Part shown: piece after piece, positions 11,269-23,945 of the stretch
Numbering within the stretch: position 1 is the first letter of the stretch
How the letters are laid out: each line of letters begins with the position of its first letter
Source of the DNA: Epiperipatus broadwayi
Taxonomy: Eukaryota > Onychophora > Udeonychophora > Euonychophora > Peripatidae
Assembly (NCBI GenBank): GCA_028023455.1
Contig: JAQFVV010006199.1
Span: 1,118,001 to 1,182,000 of the forward strand
Direction: 5' to 3'
Length of the DNA stretch: 64,000 nucleotides
Notes under the pieces: generated by a model
Told to the model about the DNA's origin: nothing
The model's database searches: none
The model's input: only the letters and a program-made list of their open reading frames with translations
Program-made: the position numbers and the translations under genes

Positions 11269-13260
11269 TTATAAACCAAAGTAGGGAGTGACCAATAAAA
11301 AGATAGATCTTAGCAGACAACAAAAATCGCGCCAATTAATTGTATAAACTGGGAGAACAAAAATGTGTTGACTCCAGAGCAGAGGTAAAATTTTAAGCTC
11401 TTTAAAATTTCTTTCTTTCTTCAATTTATTAGTCAATTTTATTATAAGTTTAATAATATCTTTGAAAGAAACCAACTGACAATTTAAAATCTTCCGAAGA
11501 GAATCTAAGAATAAAATTTTAAAAAAAGTTCTCATAATAATGTTTCACTAACTCCACAGTAACCTGCCAGTGGATTTTATCAAAATATAATCTGAATTTT
11601 CAATAAAAAATGGATAGATTCTTAAAACCAAGTTATAAATTTTATAATATTCCAAAAATGTTAATGTTATTCATTGATATAGTTTGTATAGCGTATTACT
11701 ATGAAAACTGCTTTCGTGCGTATAAAATTAATGAAAGGACATTGTGCGCAAAGTTAATGAATAGAATGGAAAATAAAAATAAGTATTATTTGTATAAGAA
11801 TAAATGGACAAAAAGAATTGTTATTATTGAAATAATTTGAATTGCTTTTTTTAAGATGACCTGAGCAAATACTCTAGAAATAGTTAAAGATTGAAAATGT
11901 TGTGTATAAAATAATAATGAATGAAAGTGAAATTTACCAAGGAAAATACTTGCCTAAAGAAGAAAAATATTTTACCGAGAAATAAATATAAAATATTGGA
12001 TCCATGGAGAACGCAATTGGTACCGTAATTATTAAATAATTGTAATTTAACTAGAAATAAAGATGCATCAACGCGCCGAGGTAATATTCGCCCAAACATT
12101 AAAAACTTTGTGGGATAACTAAATAAATGTTTAGTTAATAATTTTGAATTAAACATTGAAACTAAAGATCGTCTAAACAGTTTACTAAATGAACTAATTT
12201 ATTTAAAATTTTAATAAACCGAAAGAAGAACATTCGGACAAAGAAGAAATAATAAATATTATGGGACTAACCAAGATTTACCGCCAGAAAAATATGTGAT
12301 TATGGTTTAAATTATTTTCTTTATTAATCTAAGTTAAACATTAAGTTTTAGATAGCGATAGGGAAAACAAATACATTAATTCGTGATATAACATTATATA
12401 AAATAATATGTTTTGATTTTGAATGTTCAAATAAAATTGTATGTGTGTGGAAATTTTGTATGTTTCGATGCTCGAGGAGAAAGAAACCTATTACGAACTC
12501 TAATAGGAAGGTAAAGATTATTTTGGTACATTTTATAGTTATTAATGCTATAATGTATGTTTTATTTATTTAGATCAGCTGTGAATCGAATGAATGTAAT
12601 GCAAAAGTTTTATTGTTATAATTATTGTAAAACGCATTTTGAAAAAGAACACTCTAAAACACTTTGAGATGTAATTAGATTTTTAAAAATATGCATACGA
12701 TAATCATTTTATGTGTTATTAATATAGTTCAATATAACCGATGGTTATGTCGTATTTTCTGTTAATTTTTCCGATTGGGATATTTAAGTATTATTTTAAT
12801 AAAATGTAGATGTCGAACCTACAGTGTAATAAAGCAAGACAAATTGTTCTTATGGAATAGGGAAATGTTTTATATTAGTGAATTTTGTTTATTGTTTTAA
12901 AAGGTAGTTAGTTTTATCGATGTTGAATATAGTAAAAATCTTGAGAGATCGTTTGGGTAGTGACTTGGTAGTACGTGGAGATTCAGAAACCAAGAGGATG
13001 TATTAAAAAACTAGGATGCTACAGGGAATGAAATAATAAGTAGTTTTAGATGGTAATCAGCATAGTTAACAAAGCCCTACGACTGTTACACATGTTGTCA
13101 TGGACAGTGTTATTTTATCTTTCTTGTGAATCTTATTAGATGTTTGGTAAAGCTGAATAAATAGCTGCCACATCATGCTTATCGCCAGGGTTATCAGACA
13201 ATGAATGTCGGACCTATTCACACTGTTCCATACATTTTGAAGTATATATTTTGATAAGTT
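11269..13260. other. Segment with retained CpG and coding-like fragments, unidentified
   Basis: Unlike its flanks, this segment contains many CpGs (for example ACGCGCCGAGG near 12,070, TTCGATGCTCGAGG near 12,465 and several CGA or CGT triplets up to 13,210). Short plus-strand fragments look protein-like: DASTRRGNIRPNIKNFVG near 12,065-12,115, ICFDFECSNKIV near 12,408-12,445, and YCYNYCKTHFEKEHSKTL near 12,610-12,665 just after a plausible splice acceptor at about 12,573. Stops separate all of them. I do not recognise a family with confidence. The CFDFEC piece faintly recalls the first exonuclease motif of protein-primed family B DNA polymerases, but no other polymerase motif supports it. Confidence 0.35.
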
Positions 13261-15344
13261 ATCTATCTATCTTCCCAATATCCTATACATCTTTCGCTAT
13301 CTTTATCTGTATTTCTTGCAACTACATCGTTATATGATAAGTATATTAAAAAAGAAACAATAGATATTTTAGAATGTATGTCATGCTGTTATTTGAAATA
13401 AGAATAGTTAAGTATTAACAAAGAGTAGATTATGATTATTGAAAAAGAGATGCAGATATCCTAAGAAAGGAAGGAGTCAGAGAATTATTTTAATTTTTAA
13501 GAAATGAACTATAATTTTATAAAAATATATCCAAATAGAAATATACAAAAATATTAAATGTGATTTCACTTTTTCTTATTGTTGATTATATTTAAAAAAA
13601 TATAAGTATTGCATATTTAAAGAATATAATAACATTCGATAATTATAGTATATGTGAAACTAAAACAGGTGATAATTAAACCCATGTTATGGCATTATAC
13701 ATGAGTATGGCTTATGGAATGAATGTATTAGAGTTTACGAGCATTAGAGAACAAACGTTATAGGTAATAATAATATTTGAACAATATGCAGAGTGACTTA
13801 TATAGAGTTACAAGAAATGTAATTTTTTTTTAAAGAGGAAAAACCATATTGATTGTAAATTTATAATGTTTATAAATGATGTTTATCCACATATATAATT
13901 TATAATACGGTAACTTTAATATTAAAAGGTAAAGAATAGTATTACCCATAAAATAGTTAAAATAAGTAATATAATAAACCTAATGAGAAATAAATAAATA
14001 ACTTATAAAAGGTATAATAATTTAAATTAACTATAAAAGAAATCTAAAAATGTATAATTCAACTATTGTAGCAGAAAGAAAAAATGAGGATATCCCTTGT
14101 AAATAAATGTAAATATATTTGTTTGTTTTATCTTAATTTTGATTGTTGTTAATAAAATTCTAAAATTTGTTTATTAAAACTTGTGTCTGAGTTTTGTTTT
14201 CTCTACATCATTGCATGAATTCACAGGGTATGTTTACCGTCATTAAACTAAGTATATAATTGTTTGCACAAAATATAAATAGAGAAGTATATTTAATCTT
14301 AAATATTTATTGATGTTTTTTGTAATTGAATAATTATAAAATTGCATTGCGTTACTGGTCATAAACCCATTGTCATAATGATTTGCTAAATTGTATGCTA
14401 TTAGTTGCCACTTGCTTCTTTTATCAGATTATCTAAACACTGCCACTTACTAATTTATTTTATTACTTAAAGATAAAAAAAAGGTGGATATTAGATTATT
14501 AAGTAATTTATTACGGTTATAAATTTGCGATAAAAGAAAAGTTGTACTAGTTAGATTAAACAATGAAGATTGTGATTATTATTATTATTGTTTTATTATT
14601 AATCTAATTTCAGAGTAGTAAATTATGACACAAAATCCCTTATCATATTTTGCTACCTTATTTTAATTTAACCTTGAATAAATTTAAGAACCTGAGATTA
14701 TTTTATTGGAGCTAGATAAATACTATTATTGTTATTATAGATAAAAGATTAATACTTCAATTGTTAAATGAGTCTTAGTGATTAGAAGTTGCAGAAGTCA
14801 TCAGAATACTATGTAGTTACTATATGTAATAGTAGTATAAAGGGGGATAGTGTTCTTATGCCATTGAGGTGGTATCCTATGGGATATTATCTCAATGTAA
14901 TCTACTTTGTCACCCTTTATTTCCACTTCTAGTCTCATGAATTCTGAAATAGTTATTTGAGTTAGTTTAAAACAGAACCTAAGTTAATTTTAAGAAATTT
15001 GAGCTAGTAAAGCATTTAATTGAATATCTCATTAATTATTAGAGCTAGAACCCGGTTAGGCGATTTTCACTATGTTATATTTATTTTGGGGGAAGTGGAG
15101 TACACATATACATGCATATACATGTAGGGTGAAAGGGCAGATTGTGGTGGCCCAACTTTAGGGGCCCGATACATTAGAAAGGGCAGAATATATATATATA
15201 TTGAAATGGGATTTTAGCTTTGAACCTAATCAAAAGATCAGTGGCAAGTATACTGGAAGGCTTTGTCAGTTTCTCAGTCTATTACTGATAATGTAATCTA
15301 AGCAATAATAAAATTTACTGTTTATCATAGTTCGTATGTATATA
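13261..15344. other. AT-rich stretch, no gene seen
   Basis: No protein-like frame was found. A slightly GC-richer patch at 15,050-15,190 (CCCGGTTAGGCG, GGTGGCCCAACTTTAGGGGC) may be the edge of a repeat, but it matches nothing else in the window. AT microsatellite at about 15,188-15,202. Confidence 0.45.
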
Positions 15345-16372
15345 TAATACAATATTTTTAATGAATATTTAGATGGAAATTAAATGTGTGGAGTTATCTA
15401 TTTAAATCAACTTAATTAGAAAGTATTAACTTAGAACAACTACCCCAGGGCAAGAGTCAAAGTAAACTGATAGACTGATGCATCTAAAAAAAAAATTCTC
15501 TTTTAAATGCCACTCTAGATTTAATATAGAGATCAAAGTACTGCAGTTTATAATATTTATAGGTATAAAAAATCAAAGTGTAATAAACTTTTCAATTATT
15601 CTTACTATATAATAAATCCTACACCGATTGGTTTTATATATATAAAATACATATTTTGCGGGTTCATCCATGTTAAAAACTTTTAATATTAATATACTGA
15701 CATGTCTTTCTACCTTTTATAACTCTGTGGATGGCTTGTGTGACCAAGTCGAAAAGTCAGTATATTAATATTAAAAGTTTTTAACATGGATGAACCCGCA
15801 AAATATGTATTTTATATAACCCGTGCAAATCTTCGTTTTAACATATATATATATATTGTAATGCAATAATGAATGTTTAGATGGAAATCTTGAATGTGTG
15901 GAGTTATCCATTTAAATCAACTTAATTAGGAATCATTTAAACTAGAACTACCCCAGATCAAGAGTGAAAGTAAACTGACAAATTGATGCATTCAAAATGA
16001 GAATTCTTTATCCTATGCGACTATAGATGTAATATAGAAATGAAAGTACTACAGTTTATATCTATAGATATAAGAAATCAAAGTATAACAAACTTTTCAA
16101 TTTTTTTATAATATAATAAACTCCTGCACTACTAGGTTATATATTAGTAAATTTATGTTCATGTATAAAATTAATCAAATCTGATTTGTAGATATTTTCT
16201 GTATATATTTAGAGGTTTGTTTACTAAATTTTATTACTTGAAATAAAAATAAAAATATTGTAATACAATATGTATAATGAATGTTTAAATGGAAATCTTG
16301 AATGGGTGGAGTTATCTATTTAAATCAACTTAATTAAAAAGCACTTAACCTAGAACAACTGCCCCAGGCCAA
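15345..16372 (+). repeat. Three direct copies of a roughly 290-bp unit
   Basis: Unit 1 is about 15,345-15,634, unit 2 about 15,856-16,143, and unit 3 is cut short at 16,257-16,372. Shared landmarks in order are AATGAATGTTTAGATGGAAAT, GTGGAGTTATCTATTTAAATC, AACTTAATTA, TAGAACAACTACCCCAG, CAAGAGTCAAAGTAAACTGA and ACAGTTTATA. Units 1 and 2 run on to a common end, AATAAAC/TCCT...GGTT. A perfect palindrome separates units 1 and 2. Units 2 and 3 are separated by 110 bp of AT-rich spacer. Confidence 0.8.
15639..15818. mobile_element. Perfect palindrome with 63-bp arms (foldback or MITE-like)
   Basis: Arms at 15,639-15,701 and 15,756-15,818 are exact reverse complements over 63 bp, enclosing a 54-bp centre. 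The outer ends read TATATAAAATACATATTTTG and the arm contains GCGGGTTCATCCATG. It sits at the end of repeat unit 1. The flanking repeat units differ from each other at many positions while the arms do not differ at all, so it is either young or kept uniform by gene conversion. No coding capacity. TA-flanked ends are compatible with TA-targeting transposons, but the family is unknown. Confidence 0.85.
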
Positions 16373-16479
16373 GTACCTCTACCAGAATCATGTCCCTCTA
16401 ACTATGTAAAAAAAACAAGACTGGTCTAAAAGAGCTAGCTCTCTGAGCATTCTTTATTTGTTTTGAGTTGATACAGTTC

Positions 16480-17480
16480 ATTAAGACCCACTCTGGTGCC
16501 ACATTTTTGAGAAATGGCTAGAACCAGGTTTAAACCATTGGTTCTATATAAACCATTCAGCACGGAGCAGTAGCTTGGAGCATAAGAAATTTAACTTTGA
16601 TTATTTAATTTAATTGATGAAATGTAAGAATGAGAATTAAATCTTGGTCAAAGTTTGAAACTCAATATTTTATTCCATGCAGTAATACTAATGTGTCAAT
16701 ACTCTCTCCTCAGATTATGAATTCTACCATAAAGACCATCAATAAGACATTTAATGGTTTTTAATCATTTTTATTACACTTTATTTTTTTCATTTTCACC
16801 TCTCCCCATATATGCCTGATCATGTTTTAATTATATTACATTAAAAAAATTAAACATCAAAAATTTTATAAAAGCATATACAATATGATACTTAATATAG
16901 AAATACACATAAATGTATAATTTACTTTTAAAGTAAAATACATTAGTGTTAAACATAAACAACCAATGTCATAACAGTAATTGTAATTAAATGTTGGTTC
17001 ATTATCATATACATTAATATTTGATGATATTATCAAATTTGTGTGTTGATATAGGCTTATATCCTGTTTCAGTAATAAATTTCCAATTCCTGAAATATTA
17101 AGTTTTAACAATCTGAGTGCAGTTTGTTGTGGTTGCTCCACTTTAATGTCTCACTTATTATTAAATACATTTATTCCTTAGATATAATTGTCAGTTGTTT
17201 TATTATGTCAGGCTGGTCACAAATGGTTAATTCTATTTATTTTATTCTTAGACTAGCAAACTTTATTATTAGGTCATTCCTCAAGTTAGGATGGTCAGTA
17301 TCAGTATGTTTCTATTAATCTTTTAATCTTATCAACTGGTTTGGACAAGGCAAATATTTTTTTCTAAATGTTGGGCATCACTTATTTTCAGACTAGGGCT
17401 GCATTTTGTAGATTTTTTCTATGGAGCTAGATGTTGTGGCAAGAATGAACACTTGTTGTAGTGCAGCTAGAAATTCATAT
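16480..17480 (+). repeat. Roughly 1-kb dispersed repeat, copy 1
   Basis: This aligns in the same direction with about 62,340-63,440. Shared blocks include CCAGGTTTAAA, GCAGTAGCTTG, TTAATTGATGAAATG followed by AGAATGAGA, TTATTCCATGCAGTAA, AATGGTTTTTAAT and, near the end, CTATGGAGCTAGATG against CCATGGAGCTGCATT. It contains a degenerate internal run of GGTTTTTCTTA/TAGACTAGCAAA-like motifs at about 17,190-17,340. It is heavily diverged with many small indels, and no protein is recognised in it. Confidence 0.6.
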
Positions 17481-20400
17481 TAAAATGCATAAATATTTAG
17501 TTAGATTGGTCATTTTGCAATTATGCAGAATACTTTGTTTAATTTCACTGTGGAAGATACAAAGCATCTGCTACAATTCCTTGATTTACTCTGTCTGGCA
17601 AAATTATAACTAATCATCATTATATTTTCAAAATGTATTTTCAGAAATATGTTGCCCAATACTTTAAGTTGTCTACCTCCAAAATTACTTTATTTATTTA
17701 ATCTTTAATTACATGTTTTTAACCTTTCTGACACGCACTTACATTTCAGCATTTTCTGATGTTTTTCTTTGTCTCACAAATCACTATAAAATATATGATT
17801 AAATGATTATTATTTATCTGAAAATAGTAAATTTGACTTCATTTGATAGTTTTGTTTACTATTGAAATAGGTTTTAAATGTTCACATTTTGTTTCTGTAA
17901 ACATTAAAATAATGAGATCATAAACCAAACAAAGAGTTTAAACATCATTGTTTCCAGAAAGATTATTTCCAGTTTATAAAATCAACAAAATATTTCTTAA
18001 TTCTTATTATTTTTAAACATCCAAATGAATAATTATTATTTTTTTTTTTATATCTAATGAATTATGCTTTAAAAATTTAAAATTTTTGAATATTTATTGC
18101 AAAATTGTGATATTTTCATACTCATAAATATAAATAAATTGCTGATGTAGAAACTAAACTTTAAATTGCTTCAGGCCATGCTTAGATTTGCTGCTAATAT
18201 AACATTATATTTCTTGAAATCTAATAAATATAGTGTAAATTATTTTAAAAAAATATTTAAAACCATAATAAATTTGCAAATAAACAAGTTTTTGGTCATT
18301 GGAACTATTTACTTTAAACAATGTTGTAAAATGCCAAACATTTTACAGCTTTGGCAACAAACAATTGCTGAACATGTCAGGGTGGGGCTTATGTCTATTG
18401 TAAGAGCGGGAATTTTAAATTTCATGCCTTCTAACAAATTTTTTAGCAAAAATTATATATAATAAAATATACCATTTTACACGCATTTTAACATATAATA
18501 CTTTCAAAAAAATTCACTAAGGAGTGAATTGGTCAGAAAATGAAATAATTTGTGTCACTCGATCATGAGGTTAAATTTAAAAAAAAGAAAGAAAGAGAAA
18601 AAAATGGAGAGAAAATATATATTGTTTTTTGTTCTTTTTACAATTTGAATTCATTTTAATCTTTAGGCTGACAGAGCAGCCATATTAAATATTTAAAAAA
18701 ATATGTTAAGCATTTTATCATAATATATATTTGTATTACTAAAAAATGACATAATATATATTGTTTTAAAGATCAAGCACCAAAGAGTGTAATTAAGCTG
18801 AAAAAAATATAGTCGTTGATATTCAAAGTACTAAAAAAAGAAAGAATAAAAGTTAATATTTTTAATAATTATTTTCATATTATTTTATAAATTCTAAATT
18901 ATCATGCATACAACTTAAAAGTATATTTTTGTTAGTAGATTAGTTGGATTTATCATAAAATTTCTAAAATATTAGTATATAGTAAGACTTTCCTAAGGTA
19001 ATCCATCACTTGAAAACTTCACAGAATAAAGCCATTAGTACCTTTCATTTTTCTCTGTAGCCCTTTAAAAGATATTTCCATACAGAGGTTTGCAATGTAT
19101 ATGTCATCCTAATAATATCTCTTATAACAAGTAGTTAATATTGATCAATAATTAGTATAATTTGAATATTATAATAAAGAACTTCAATACAATTTGTAAT
19201 TTATTCTACTAAAATAGGCACTATATACAAAATAAAATAAAAAGTGAATGAAATACTAAATTCATTACAGAGTTAAGCTTGAGTTACATAAGTTAGTGGT
19301 TTAGAGTCAGTGCGATGTATTATTTATCCTATCTTTATAGGTTTTGAGGGCTCATATTGCTTTATGCTACTCTGATCATAAATTTAGTAATAGCTTCATC
19401 AATTATCACCTCTCTTTGCATTTGATATGCAGCTTTGAAATTTACATGGCAGTAATCTATAAGCATTTGCATATTTTTATTATTATTAAAATGTAGGCAA
19501 GACATTATAGAAAAATCTAAATCAATCATAATATTTGTAAAATATGTTTACACCCACATCATAGCAAAAAATGCAGATAATTAATGATATAAATATACAC
19601 AATCACGATTTTTTTTTATATATTAGTTTCAGTAATAATTTTTTCGTATATTTTTATCAAATATATATATGAATAAAATAATAATTAAAAAATATAGAAA
19701 AATAAATACTTACCAATACCTCAGAAAAAGTCAAACTTTTTACTGATGTATTTTTCACAGTGAAATCTTTTTCAATAGCTATCAAAAAAATGAGAGAAAG
19801 ACAAAAAAAATTCAATTTACTTGACCACAAAAATTATCATAAAATTTTTATTTTTTATCGTAGAAAAATAAAATGTACCTTTATGGAAAGTAGGAAGAAA
19901 GATGGAAACGATGGTGTAAAAAGTGCACGTGTAGACTGCATAGATTTCCGTTAATATTACGTTGAAAACGGATGTTTACATTTTGAAAATGCTTGCCCGT
20001 ATACGTGCGGAAGATTGACGAGATTAAAACAAACTACATTTAATATAAATTTTAATGATTTGATAACTTTTTGTTTATTTTTCTAATTTTACAGCTCTAA
20101 TTTGTTTTTGAGTTTTTTTTTATAATAAGTAAATTTTACTTCATTTTATTTTTTCTTAAATACAATCATAAAATATTGCTATTATTTTGTATAGATTTTT
20201 TTTTTTTTTACATTTTTATTTACCATTGTCAAACTCACTTCATTCACAACTTTGACACCATCCACCTCAGATAGATTCAATAATGATTATCAATAATTAT
20301 TTTATAAACTAGAGATTATCTAGTACTGATATAAACTTTAAACTTCAGTTAAAGATTAATAAATCTGATTTTTTAATTTTAAGCATACACACACATGGAG

Positions 20401-22700
20401 TTATTCACCTTTTGGAGTTATTCACCTTTTTTTTTCTCTCAGAGAGACATAAAATCTACAAAAGAGAGCATATGGCACATTCCATTGCTGTACTATTGAA
20501 ATATAATCTGTTCTCTTTACCCAGCCTATTCATTATTAAAATGACTCTTTTTATATTTGTAGCTAATATGAAGTTATATGTGAGCCCATAACGGAATGGA
20601 ATTTAATTTAGATAGTAAGCTATATATAGCTGGACTAATTAATGCAGGATCATACCCTGGATAATTCTGTTACTATCGAAAAGTTTTTAATTGGCTGCTA
20701 AAGGAAATCACAAATAACATCAGGTTTTTTTGTTTAATAAAAATATTTTGGTTTATCTTAAATTATTAATTGGAGAAATCTATTATCCAAGTAGTATGAC
20801 ACTTCTTGGAACAGTATTGTATATAATACTTTATCATGGTAGTGATTAATATGTACGGTAAGATTTATTTTTAAAAATTGTTTTTGTAATTAGACAATAG
20901 ACGAAGTGATAATATTTGATCATTATTAGTAATATTTTTAGCACTATATTATAATCTTTAAAATGGTCCTTTAATGTCATTTAGATTAATGTAGTACATT
21001 ATATTGGTGCAATTATTACATTTTCTATGCTATTAAATAATTTTATTGTAATTTGTTCATGGAGAATTAATTAATTATCAAAGTGATAAATATTTCTACT
21101 TACTAATCATGTTAATTACGGATGCAGGATATATTTTTGGTACATTGGAGTTTTTTTAATTATCTTTTCAATTTTTATATTTTAATTAATTTTCTGATTA
21201 CAGTTAAATAAATGTTAAATAATTGTGGACTGCATATTTATTTTTAAAAAAACACCAGAATTTTATACAATATATATATAGTTGTTTTTTTTTTTTTAAA
21301 TAATGCATCTTGGAATCTCATTTCCTTACATGTAAGCAATTTGGAATATTAATCAGTTTCATTTTAAAATGCAAATTTCTGGTTCTATGAACTGATTACA
21401 TAATATAAAATGTAAATAAGCTTCTGCAAATTAGCTATTAGCTTCTTCTTTTTTTTTTAAAAAAAAAAAAATGTTATGTATGAAAGAAAGAAAATCTATG
21501 GCAATAATTTTTTATGGACTTATTATATATTTATAAGGCAGTCTTTGCTTTTTCATAATAGTAGTTTTCTCTGTGACATGATGTTATGAGTTTTGCAACA
21601 ATCTCCAAGTTTTGCTTATGACATTCACATCATATGGGGGGGGGGTTTCAAAATTTTATTGATTATTATAATTCTGGCATTCTTCAAATTTGTTTTTACT
21701 ATTGTATACATATTTTTAAAAATATTCTACCACAGAATCCCATTGATGTACCTGTCCTTTGATCTTTTAATTTTAAATGCACTGAATACTTTATCTTCTA
21801 CAAGTTACTAGTCTGTCTATTACAAATGTGCACAGTTTTGATGCAGCATAAATGCCCATTTACTTTTTAAGTTCTAAGATAGTTCTTGCATTTATTTTAA
21901 ATATAGGTTTTTGATTCTGTAGACAAATTCCTAAATGCTTTAGAGACTTATTTAGCATATTCATTACTGCATTTTTCTTGATAAATACAATCTATTGCCA
22001 AGGTTTCAACTAAAAGTAAAACTTATTTAACTTGATTAACTAAATGAAACAGCATAATAAATGAAACATCTTAACTGAATATAATGCCCATCATAGATCT
22101 CTTAACTGGTGATGTGAGTCTGTGTGCCCTTGAGCAAATGGTTGTTAATGTTATTTAAATAAATTTTATTGTATGATTAGTAAATGATACAATAATTTAC
22201 ATATTTATTAATTACTATTTAATCACAAAAAAAATCAAAGTATTTGAAACAATTTAGTTTACAATAGGCCTACCATATCCATGATATTTAGCCTCCAAGT
22301 CCTTTGAGCTAAAATCTATATAATATGGACATTTTATACTTACATATATCAACAAAACTGGAAAAGAATAAAAATCTTTATGCTGTCTTCCATAAAATAA
22401 TAATCAGACAATAATAATGAATTCTTTATAATAGCTATATAAATCTCAGTAATAATATTACACATAAAAAGCCTTTTTCAACACTTGGTTTGGTGTCCTT
22501 TTCAAATATTACTAATTTATTTAGCATTAACTAATTATTTCAGACATAAAACCATCTAGTGTTCAATAATGGAATTAAAACAAGTAATAAGAATCTAAAT
22601 CATTAAAATAAATCAAAACCCTCATATATAAATCCAGTAATTATAAAATAATTGATTATATCATAACAATACATTAAATAAATATTGCATGCATTTTTTT
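17481..22700. other. AT-rich stretch with minor repeats only
   Basis: No gene recognised. Small features: two copies of TGGAGTTATTCACCTTTT at 20,396-20,431; a ten-G run at 21,636-21,645; a T-run/A-run palindrome at 21,449-21,471; and a CpG-bearing patch at 19,905-20,015 that overlaps a basic open frame of about 64 codons (19,760-19,954). That frame has no recognisable domain. Confidence 0.5.
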
Positions 22701-22843
22701 ACAATTATATATATATCATTTTATATAATTTTCCATTCATTTTTAATTAACCAATTGTTAACTAAATTTATAGATTTTGTAAATATTCATACAATTATTC
22801 AAAGTATTTTTAATATACTATGTTTCATGTATTTGTCTTTTTT

Positions 22844-23333
22844 TTAATCTTTGATATAATTTAAAGGTTTAATAGTTTTTGTAGCGTCTATTCTATGCCC
22901 ATATTTCAAGTAATGAATGCGTAATGCAGATTTATCATCTCTTCTATTAATTGCATTTTTATGTTCTTTGGCTCTTAGCGCTAATTGTTTTCCAGTATGC
23001 CCAAAGTAAATCATTTTACAAATTTCACATGTAATTTTATATACAATTACTTTTTTGTATTGTAGATCATACCTTAATCTATAATTACCTATTAATTGAT
23101 CAAGATTTTTAATATTTGACCAGGTAATATTTATATTCCCCTTGTTATATCTTAATATATTATATATCCCAGGATAACATGAAAGCTTAATCCATTTCTC
23201 ATTTGATTCATTATTACCATTATCAATACCATTATTTTCCTCAGAAATTTTATCACCCACTATAGATTTTTTAGAATTAAAAAATATATTTTTAATAATT
23301 TTAGGATTATATCCATAATTTTTATATAACGAA
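22844..23333 (-). CDS. Penelope-like element C-terminus with GIY-YIG nuclease domain (partial)
   Basis: This is the only transposon protein piece in the window still open over a long distance, about 163 codons with no in-frame stop. It has no true start; it is the 3' end of a longer frame cut off at about 23,340. Measured from the Val/Met at 23,260, it shows a linker (YNILRYNKGNINITWSNIKN, then LIGNYRLRYDL at residues 56-66) typical of the region between reverse transcriptase and nuclease. A GIY-YIG domain follows at residues 71-126: VYKITCEICKMIYFG, HTGKQLALRAKEH and HYLKYGHRID. The Cys-x2-Cys pair and two late His fit the extra metal site of Penelope nucleases. The usual YIG reads YFG and the GIY reads VIVY. 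The domain would cut DNA for target-primed integration. The reverse transcriptase is absent. Confidence 0.75.
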
Positions 23334-23341
23334 TCAAATTA

Positions 23342-23484
23342 TTAAATGGCTGATGAATTAAATTATTCTCTAACTGCCAAAATGTGTTCTTCTTTTCTTA
23401 TGAATATTATATGATTGGTGTGACCATGTGTGAATATAAACAAACTCCACATAGAATTTTATATACACCATGAGACTCCAAATC
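23342..23484 (-). pseudogene. Penelope-like GIY-YIG fragment, inverted copy (left arm)
   Basis: On the minus strand this matches the start of the plus-strand fragment at 23,508-23,650: SHGVYKILCGVCLYSH, then, after frame loss, KEEHILAVR. The two copies face each other and form an inverted repeat of about 140-bp arms with roughly 80 percent identity around a spacer of about 23 bp. It belongs to a different Penelope-like family from the open frame that abuts it at 23,333. Confidence 0.65.
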
Positions 23485-23507
23485 TTTAGGATGTGGAATT
23501 TCTGATT

Positions 23508-23945
23508 TCTTTGGAGTCTCATGTTGTATATGAAACTCCATGTGGAGTTTGTTTACATTTATACATTGGTCAGATAAATTGTAGAATAAACATAAGGAAG
23601 AAATAACACATTTTGGCAGTTAGAGAAAAATGTAATTCAACAGCCATTTATTCATACATTAGCTTAACAAACCATGACATCAATTTTAACAAAACACATA
23701 TAGCAAAAATTGAGCAGTATGATCAGAGATTGCTAAGGGAAGCTATAGAGATTTTTAAAAAGTTTAAAAGCATAAATGAATAGTATGAATTAAAGAAAAT
23801 TAATATTTGGAAAAAGCTATTGGAGAATAAAATATTTTTTAAAATTTCTGAACCGATAGAATTTAAGAATGAGGCAAAAATAACAAAAGGGAAAAATAAC
23901 AATTTTAAATCTCACTACACATATTCTTATGATTTGAGAAAGAAG
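23508..23945 (+). pseudogene. Penelope-like GIY-YIG domain, second family
   Basis: The plus strand reads SHVVYETPCGVCLHLYIGQ (about 23,512-23,570), then INIRKK, HILAVREKCNSTAIYSYISL, TNHDINFN and REAIEIFKKFKSINE up to about 23,780. One in-frame stop breaks the domain just before HILAVR. The VY...C-x2-C...YIGQ start and the (E)H...NH pattern are those of Penelope-like nucleases. About 160 bp of A-rich sequence leads to a hammerhead-like motif at 23,944-23,985, the expected 3' end of such an element. The reverse transcriptase is missing upstream, where the inverted partner copy lies. Confidence 0.7.
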
